Assembly (NCBI GenBank): GCA_035652495.1
Contig: DASRDS010000149.1
Span: forward strand, 1 to 7,140
DNA from: DASRDS01 sp035652495
GTDB taxonomy: Bacteria > Gemmatimonadota > Gemmatimonadetes > Gemmatimonadales > Gemmatimonadaceae
Length of the DNA: 7,140 bases
Direction of reading: 5' to 3'
The position numbers and the translations under genes were made by a program. The notes below the pieces were generated by a model, which worked only from the letters and a program-made list of their open reading frames with translations, made no database searches and was not told the DNA's origin. Of this stretch, positions 1-4,679 are shown in pieces. Each line of letters opens with the position of its first letter. Within the stretch, counting starts at the first letter, position 1.

Positions 1-909
1 GTCCCATCGCGACACCTGCCGCCCTCGGCGACGCCACCGCCACAGAAGCGTCGGACGACGACGCCTATTCCAGAACCGACTGTCCCGATTATCGCGGCAC
101 CACCGCCGCCGGCGCCGCCACCCCCGAGAGCAGCGGTGCCCGTGCGTCGGCCGCTGCCAAAGGCGGCCGTGTTCGGCGCGATTGCCGTCATCCTCGTTAT
201 CGGCGTCGTCTTTGTCGTCCTGGCGCTGAGACCGAAGTCGGAGCCAGCCCCCGTAGCCGTTGCTCCAGACACGACGCCGACACCAACGCCAGTTGTTGAT
301 ACGGCTAAGCCGCCACCAGCGCCTGACACAACAACAATCGCCGCGGCGCCCCCGCCTGCGCCGACACCGCCTCCTCCGGCGGTTCAGAAGCCGGCGCCCG
401 CGCCCGCGCGTCGCAAGACTCACATCAACCCTCGCGACACGATCGGCCTCGCGGAGGCCATCCGGGACTGCTCGTCGAGCGCGCTGGCCGGCGAGTGGAC
501 CACCGCGGCGCCCGTCTGCCAACGCGCGGCTGCCGCCGGCGATCCCGATGCCGAGCTGTCGCTCGGCATGATGTATCAGCGTGGGAACGGGGTTCCGGCC
601 AGCACCACGGATGCGTTCAAGTGGTTCCGCATGGCGGCGGATCAGGGCAACATCCGCGCGACCAATTATCTCGCGTGGGCCTACGCGAACGGCGACGGTG
701 TCAAGCGCGATGGCGCGGCCGCCATCAAGCTATTCAAGAAGAGCGCGGACGCCGGCAACGCGCAGGGCGAGTACGGCCTGGGCATGATGTACGCGAACGG
801 GAGCGGCGCGATGCGATCCGACAGTCTGGCGGTCCTCTGGTTCCGCAAAGCCGCGTCGCAAGAACCGCTCGCCCGCGCCGAGCTCACGCGCCGCGGGCTG
901 ACTCAGTGA
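1..909 (+). CDS. Sel1-repeat, proline-rich single-pass membrane protein (5' truncated)
   Basis: The reading frame is open from the first base, so the true start lies upstream. An internal GTG at 136 is possible but would cut into the proline-rich part. Counting from base 1 (302 residues visible): residues 1-54 are rich in Pro, Ala and Arg; residues about 55-76 form one strongly hydrophobic membrane helix; residues about 77-135 are a second Pro/Ala/Thr-rich linker; residues 180-215, 216-251 and 252-287 are three consecutive 36-residue Sel1 repeats of the G-x-x-x-A...G.GV....A..WF.KAA type. Cys157 and Cys173 just before the repeats could form a disulfide outside the cytoplasm. Sel1 repeats are alpha-helical solenoids that mediate protein contacts. 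A cytoplasmic region followed by a Pro-rich linker, one helix and an external domain is also the layout of receptor-type Ser/Thr kinases and zinc-ribbon proteins, but the missing N-terminus prevents that assignment. The 3' end overlaps the convergent DUF502 gene by 26 bp. Confidence 0.85.
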   Translation, partial: VPSRHLPPSATPPPQKRRTTTPIPEPTVPIIAAPPPPAPPPPRAAVPVRRPLPKAAVFGAIAVILVIGVVFVVLALRPKSEPAPVAVAPDTTPTPTPVVDTAKPPPAPDTTTIAAAPPPAPTPPPPAVQKPAPAPARRKTHINPRDTIGLAEAIRDCSSSALAGEWTTAAPVCQRAAAAGDPDAELSLGMMYQRGNGVPASTTDAFKWFRMAADQGNIRATNYLAWAYANGDGVKRDGAAAIKLFKKSADAGNAQGEYGLGMMYANGSGAMRSDSLAVLWFRKAASQEPLARAELTRRGLTQ

Positions 910-1450
910 CACCACCCGAGACGACGAACGCCATGGCCTCGGCGCTCGTCGCCGTGATGCGAATGATCTCCGACGCCGGGTAGATGTACAGGCGACCGGA
1001 GAGACTGTACGAGAACGGCAGATAGACCGCGACGTGATCGGTGAGTCCGAAGCGGGACAGCGACTCTTGCGTCACGAATCCCACCGCTCGCGCCATGCCG
1101 CCCTCGGGCGCGGGGACGAGCACCGGCGTGTCGAACCGGCGCTTCTCGCCGACGAACGCGTTGAGCAGATCCTTTGTCGACGAATACAAGAGCCGGACGA
1201 ACGGCAGTCGCTCGATCGCGGAGTCGACGGCGTTCAGGACCCCGCGAGCCAGCAGGGTCGAGCCGAGGAATCCGACCAGCGTGATGAAGGCGAGGGTCAG
1301 CAGGAATCCCAGGCCCGGGAAGGAACGCAGGCCCAGGAGCTGATCGACGCTCGCGAAGGCGTCGAAGATCCGGTAGCACACGTACACCGTGATCGCGATC
1401 GGCGCGACAAAGGCGAGCCCACGCACGAAGTAGGAGACGAGGCGGCGCAT
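884..1450 (-). CDS. DUF502 family inner-membrane protein
   Basis: This 188-residue protein has the usual DUF502 layout. A short basic start (MRRLVSYFVRG) leads into membrane helix 1 at about residues 11-32, and helix 2 spans about 46-70. A soluble part follows that carries family hallmarks: the IERLPFVRLLYSSTKDLLNAF-like segment at about 79-99 and the closing SAEAMAFVVSGGV at 169-181. The length is close to the family norm of roughly 200 residues. The family's function is not established. The family's proline-rich P-x-x-P-x-P-x-S-G stretch is altered here to PFSYSLSG at 145-152. The ATG start fits the family N-terminus, but no Shine-Dalgarno sequence lies just upstream on the minus strand. 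The start codon overlaps by 2 bases that of the divergent GT-C-like gene, and the 3' end overlaps the convergent Sel1 gene. Confidence 0.9.
   Translation of the reverse strand: MRRLVSYFVRGLAFVAPIAITVYVCYRIFDAFASVDQLLGLRSFPGLGFLLTLAFITLVGFLGSTLLARGVLNAVDSAIERLPFVRLLYSSTKDLLNAFVGEKRRFDTPVLVPAPEGGMARAVGFVTQESLSRFGLTDHVAVYLPFSYSLSGRLYIYPASEIIRITATSAEAMAFVVSGGVTESARGA
1439..1442 (+). promoter_or_regulatory. Weak ribosome binding site for the GT-C-like gene
   Basis: GAGG ends 6 bases before the ATG at 1449, a normal spacing. A second purine run, AGGAG at 1432-1436, lies 12 bases away, which is long. Both sit inside the opposite-strand DUF502 coding region. They support the ATG at 1449. The next in-frame ATG, at 1593, would delete the first membrane helix and the conserved acidic loop. 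Confidence 0.35.
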
Positions 1451-2513
1451 GCGGGAACAATCTAGCGAGCCTTCGGTCCCTCCGGCTCCTTCGGTCCCTT
1501 ACGCGATAGCCTTTCTGATTGGCGCGAGTCTGCTCGCGATCGCCGCCGCGGGGTTCCACATCTATCTGATTCGTGTTCGTGAGTTTCCGGATATGTCGAG
1601 CTACGCCGAAGCGGCCGAGGCGGTTCGACACTGGCGGTTGCCCGGGGTCGCGGCGCGTCAGTTCTGGGGCTACTCGTACGCGGCCGTGCTGCTCTCGTTC
1701 TTGCTGCCCGGCGTGCCGATGCTGGTCGTTCTGCTCATCGTCTCGGCCATCGCCGGCGGCGTCGCCACCTGGCTCGCTCATCGACTGTGGGGCGGGTGGA
1801 TCGCCGTCTATATGACGGCTTTGGGCTGGCAGTGGATCCAGCGCGAGGCATTCGGCGGGTCGGAGCCACTGTTTGTGGCTCTCACCCTGGCGGCATTCCT
1901 ATGTGTCCGACGCGATCAGTGGATCCGAGCCGCCCTATGGGCGGCGCTTGCTACCACGGTGCGTCCCATTGGTGTGTTTGCGCTGGGTGCCGTTCTGGTG
2001 ACGACCCTTATGCGACGGCGATGGCGCGATGCTGCACTAGGCGCTGGTATCGGAGGCGTCGTATTCGCCCTGTATTGCGTGCCACTCGCGCTTACGGGCG
2101 ATGCCCTCGGCAACATCCATTGGTATGAGCCCCAGCTCAGGGATGGAACCGTCTGGCGGCAGCTCTTTGTCGAGGAGGTGAGCCCGGTTCGTATGATGTT
2201 GGTTGCGGGCGCCATCGTGACGGTGCTGGTTGCGCCGTTTGTGGTGTTCGCCAAAGAACAAACCGGCCGTCAGGCTGAGAATCTTTTCGCCCTGGGCTCG
2301 TCGTGTTTCCTGGTCACGTTGAACTGTCAGCCGTGCGCATGGGCCTTTTCTCGTTTCGCGATCGTTTCACTGCCGTTCGCGCTGGTGGTCGTGCGGCGTT
2401 GGTTACCGCGCGACGATCGTGTCGTCGCGGTGCTGTCGATCGTCTCCGCACTGGTGGCCGCGGCGATGCAGGTCAACGATCGAAACCCCATTTTATGGTT
2501 GACTTCGGTTTAA
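1449..2513 (+). CDS. Multi-pass membrane protein, probable GT-C type glycosyltransferase
   Basis: This 354-residue protein is mostly hydrophobic, with roughly eight to ten predicted membrane helices. After a short Pro/Ser-rich start, helix 1 spans about residues 18-41. It is followed by a loop containing FPDMSSY (Asp48), the position where GT-C enzymes carry their catalytic acidic residue. Further on, GGSEPLF (136-142), a basic hairpin and TVRPIGV (170-176) follow the S-E-P-L-F ... R-P-x-G pattern of polyprenyl-phosphate-sugar-dependent glycosyltransferases such as the PIG-V-like group. The predicted role is transfer of a lipid-linked sugar at the outer face of the inner membrane; the acceptor is unknown. 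Codon use is looser than in the downstream genes, with CTA, TTA, CTT, CGA and GCT common. The family call rests on motif patterns; an unrelated polytopic protein is possible. Confidence 0.72.
   Translation: MREQSSEPSVPPAPSVPYAIAFLIGASLLAIAAAGFHIYLIRVREFPDMSSYAEAAEAVRHWRLPGVAARQFWGYSYAAVLLSFLLPGVPMLVVLLIVSAIAGGVATWLAHRLWGGWIAVYMTALGWQWIQREAFGGSEPLFVALTLAAFLCVRRDQWIRAALWAALATTVRPIGVFALGAVLVTTLMRRRWRDAALGAGIGGVVFALYCVPLALTGDALGNIHWYEPQLRDGTVWRQLFVEEVSPVRMMLVAGAIVTVLVAPFVVFAKEQTGRQAENLFALGSSCFLVTLNCQPCAWAFSRFAIVSLPFALVVVRRWLPRDDRVVAVLSIVSALVAAAMQVNDRNPILWLTSV
1459..1464 (-). promoter_or_regulatory. Candidate -10 element for the DUF502 gene
   Basis: Read on the minus strand this is TAGATT, matching TATAAT at four of six positions, and it lies 8 bases before the DUF502 ATG. 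No convincing -35 hexamer is seen at 16-18 bases upstream. If used, transcription would begin at or within a few bases of the ATG, giving a leaderless message. That would fit the absence of a ribosome binding site. It lies inside the coding region of the divergent gene. Confidence 0.2.
1470..1499 (+). repeat. 12-bp direct repeat (CCTTCGGTCCCT), 18-bp period
   Basis: CCTTCGGTCCCT occurs at 1470-1481 and, identically, at 1488-1499, separated by CCGGCT. It falls in the extreme 5' end of the GT-C-like gene, where it encodes a repeated Pro-Ser-Val-Pro unit before the first membrane helix. It looks like a simple low-complexity repeat and may have arisen by slippage or from a dispersed intergenic repeat. 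Confidence 0.8.
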
Positions 2514-2526
2514 GCGTCCGTACATT
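2499..2526 (+). promoter_or_regulatory. Candidate sigma70-type promoter for the three-gene unit
   Basis: TTGACT at 2499-2504 matches the -35 consensus at five of six bases, and TACATT at 2521-2526 matches the -10 consensus at four of six, with a 16-base spacer. The -35 lies within the last codons of the GT-C-like gene. Transcription from about 2533 would give a leader of about 30 bases containing the AGGAGG site. It is the best promoter-like match seen upstream of the CsgG-like gene. Confidence 0.45.
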
Positions 2527-2551
2527 GGCGCTGGCTGCAGGTACAGCGTCC

Positions 2552-2557
2552 AGGAGG
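2552..2557 (+). promoter_or_regulatory. Strong Shine-Dalgarno (AGGAGG) that points to a CTG start
   Basis: AGGAGG is a full match to the anti-Shine-Dalgarno core. The in-frame CTG at 2563 lies 5 bases after it, which is good spacing, whereas the first conventional start in that frame, GTG at 2578, lies 20 bases after it. The GTG at 2559 is in another frame. The site therefore favours CTG as the initiation codon. Confidence 0.7.
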
Positions 2558-2562
2558 AGTGT

Positions 2563-3483
2563 CTGAAGCACTGGATCGTGTGCGCAGGGCTGGCCTGGAC
2601 TCTCGCCGCCTGTCACCCCACCACCTCCGTGTCGCCTGCGCGCGCCACGGCCGATAGCGCCGCTCGCAAGGCCATCGCCAACGAGCAACGGATCAACGTC
2701 GCGTCGATCCCATCGAACACCATCGGCGTCGCGCCGCTCGCGGCCGACTCGAGCGACCCGATCGCGGGTCCCCTCGCGTACGCGCTGCCCGATCTCTTAA
2801 TGGCGGATCTGGCGCAGAGTCACCAGGTCGTCGTCGTCGACCGGATTCGGCTCGATGCGATGCTGCGCGAGCTCCATATGGTGTCGTCGGGTCGGGTCGA
2901 CCAGACCACCGCGCCTCGCGTGGGCCGTCTGCTGCAAGCGCGGCGTCTCCTGATCGGGCGCCTCGTATCGGCCGATGCCGGCAAACAGATCAATGTCGAT
3001 ATGCGGATCGCGGATGTGGCCTCGTCCTCCGTCGCGCCCGCCGTGCAGTCTCGAGCCACGTCCGCGGACATTCTCGCGGCCGAAAAGGAGCTGGCGTTTC
3101 GCGTGTTGGAGGCGATGGGTGTGACGCTGACGCCCGCCGAGCGGACCGCGATCGAGCAGCGGCCGACGAAGCGCGTTTCCGCGCTGTTGGCCTACGGACG
3201 CGGCGTTCGTGACGAGGCCGCGGGTGAGTACGGAGCGGCCGCGCAGCAGTATGCGCAAGCCGTTCGCATCGATCCGTCATTCTCTCGTGCGCGGGTACGG
3301 CTTCAGGCCGTGCAGGCATTAGGTGGCGACCAAGAATCGCTCTCTCGTGCATCGTTCACCGCGGCCGACGGTTTGAATCCGAGTCTCACCGATCCCTCTG
3401 ACGTGAACCACATCGGCGGCGCCGCCGATCCATCATTTCCGCAACCTGTGACGGTGATTCTGACGATCACCAATGTGCCATGA
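2563..3483 (+). CDS. CsgG-like lipoprotein with C-terminal TPR
   Basis: Starting from CTG at 2563 the product has 306 residues and opens with MKHWIVCAGLAWTLAAC, a lipoprotein signal peptide: Lys2, a hydrophobic core, and an L-A-A-C lipobox with Cys17 as the lipidated residue. Starting at GTG 2578 would leave only 11 residues before the Cys and no basic N-terminus. Residues about 45-180 resemble the CsgG/FlgT-like fold: a strand ending IGVAPL, a helix ALPDLLMADLAQ, the strand VVVVDR, and later LLIGRLV followed by INVDMRIADV, the typical G-x-(L/V)...(V)D-V signature. Residues about 203-240 form one TPR (AYGRGVRDEAAGEYGAAAQQ and on to IDPSF). CsgG relatives act in the periplasm or outer membrane and include the curli secretion pore; a pore role here is not shown. 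The stop overlaps the next start (ATGA, 3480-3483), implying translational coupling to the beta-barrel gene. Confidence 0.75.
   Translation: MKHWIVCAGLAWTLAACHPTTSVSPARATADSAARKAIANEQRINVASIPSNTIGVAPLAADSSDPIAGPLAYALPDLLMADLAQSHQVVVVDRIRLDAMLRELHMVSSGRVDQTTAPRVGRLLQARRLLIGRLVSADAGKQINVDMRIADVASSSVAPAVQSRATSADILAAEKELAFRVLEAMGVTLTPAERTAIEQRPTKRVSALLAYGRGVRDEAAGEYGAAAQQYAQAVRIDPSFSRARVRLQAVQALGGDQESLSRASFTAADGLNPSLTDPSDVNHIGGAADPSFPQPVTVILTITNVP
3412..3429. repeat. 18-bp perfect palindrome near the end of the CsgG-like gene
   Basis: ATCGGCGGCGCCGCCGAT is a perfect inverted repeat centred between 3420 and 3421, about 50 bases before the start of the beta-barrel gene. In RNA it could fold into a 7-bp GC-rich stem with a 4-base loop; in DNA it is a symmetric operator-like dyad. 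It also encodes the ordinary residues I-G-G-A-A-D, so chance in a GC-rich gene remains likely. No T-run follows, so it is not a classic terminator. Confidence 0.4.
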
Positions 3484-4679
3484 TGCGCCGGCTCCTACTG
3501 CTGGCTACGGTGCTTCCGGCCATCGCGCGCGCGCAGGGGCGGCTGACTGGCGTGACGAACAGCGACGCGACGCCGCAGTTCAACTACTGGACCTTCTCGT
3601 CCTCCAACGCAGTCCAGCCGGATCAGCTGGGCGGCGACAGCGTGCGGGTCGCGCACGTATGGCAGTTCTCGATCCCCATTGACGTCGCCATCCCCATTGG
3701 TGATCGCATCACTGTCGATGCCAGTGGCGCATGGCAGACCGGCAGCGTCGACCTCGCGGCGCCCGATACCGCGCTCCGCACGGATCACTACACGCTGAGC
3801 GGCCTCACCGACATCAAGCTGCGCATGGTCGCGCGCGTCGTCGGCGATAACGTGCTCCTCACGCTCGGCGTCAACGCACCGACGGGAACCACGAGTCTCA
3901 GCGCGGAGCAGTACAAGGCGCTCCGCATTCTCGCCGCGCCGGCGCTCGAGTTGCCGAACGCCACGCTCGGCACCGGACCCGGCGGTGTCGTCGGTCTCGT
4001 GCTCGCCAAGCATATCGCCGGCTGGTCATGGGCGATCGGCGGGTCGTACGAGCTCCGCGGGAGCTACGTCCCGATCGAAGCCTACGCCGCCTTTGCCGCG
4101 GCGCCCGACTATCGACCCGGCAACACCGCCCACTTCGAGCTCGGCGCCGATGGCTATATCGGATCCAGCAACATGACGCTCGGACTGACGGGCAATGTCT
4201 ACCAGCACGATGCGCTGACCACGACGGATTCCGGGGGCGCGAAGTACACCGCGAAGGTGCACTTGGGACCGAGCTTCCAAGCCACCTGGCAGTGGGCGTT
4301 CGCGACGCCGGGATTCCGCGAGTTGAGCTTGTACGCGGTCGATCGCTATCGAACGAAGTACGATGAGGGTGGCCCCGCGATCGCCGGTACGAGCGGCAAC
4401 TATCTGGATGCCGGCCTTCGGGGCGCCGTGCCGCTGGGTGAATTTACGAGCTGGACCTTCGGTCTCGGGTTCGTCGATCAGACCGGACTCTCGATCGACA
4501 ATTCGTTCGCCACGGCCGGCATCGTCGGCGGCACCGTGACGCTCGGCCTCGCGCACGATTTCGGCGCCTATCGCCTCGAGCCGTTCATTCGGGGCGGCTA
4601 CGGAAAGCTCGACATGGGAACGCACAACCCAAGCGCGGCGAGCCTCGGCGGCGGCGTCGTCTTCCGGCTCCGGATATGA
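3480..4679 (+). CDS. Predicted outer-membrane beta-barrel protein
   Basis: This 399-residue protein begins with a cleavable signal peptide, MMRRLLLLATVLPAIARAQG, with probable signal peptidase I cleavage after Ala18 (A-R-A). The mature part is rich in alternating polar and hydrophobic strands with aromatic residues, turns of Gly, Asp and Asn, and no hydrophobic helix. It ends in a strand of the kind SLGGGVVFRLRI, as in barrel proteins inserted by BamA, though the last residue is Ile and not the usual Phe. The overall look recalls the transporter/MetA-pathway-like barrels (PF13557 type); I cannot name a family. It has no Shine-Dalgarno, and its start overlaps the stop of the CsgG-like gene by ATGA. 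Its own stop overlaps the start of the next gene in the same way. It probably acts with its two neighbours in the outer membrane; whether as channel, anchor or scaffold is unknown. Confidence 0.75.
   Translation: MMRRLLLLATVLPAIARAQGRLTGVTNSDATPQFNYWTFSSSNAVQPDQLGGDSVRVAHVWQFSIPIDVAIPIGDRITVDASGAWQTGSVDLAAPDTALRTDHYTLSGLTDIKLRMVARVVGDNVLLTLGVNAPTGTTSLSAEQYKALRILAAPALELPNATLGTGPGGVVGLVLAKHIAGWSWAIGGSYELRGSYVPIEAYAAFAAAPDYRPGNTAHFELGADGYIGSSNMTLGLTGNVYQHDALTTTDSGGAKYTAKVHLGPSFQATWQWAFATPGFRELSLYAVDRYRTKYDEGGPAIAGTSGNYLDAGLRGAVPLGEFTSWTFGLGFVDQTGLSIDNSFATAGIVGGTVTLGLAHDFGAYRLEPFIRGGYGKLDMGTHNPSAASLGGGVVFRLRI

Noticed and set aside
903..1781. A long minus-strand open frame of 292 codons overlapping the DUF502 and GT-C-like genes.
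   Set aside because: Its translation is Arg/Asp/Pro-rich low-complexity text without family features, typical of a shadow frame in GC-rich DNA. The DUF502 and GT-C frames in the same region show clear domain patterns.
2527..2550. GGCGCTG/CAGCGTC hairpin (7 bp with one G-T pair, 10-base loop) between the GT-C-like and CsgG-like genes, considered as a terminator.
   Set aside because: The stem is short, the loop is wide and no T-run follows. It also overlaps the likely transcription start of the next unit, so it is not convincing as a terminator or a leader structure.
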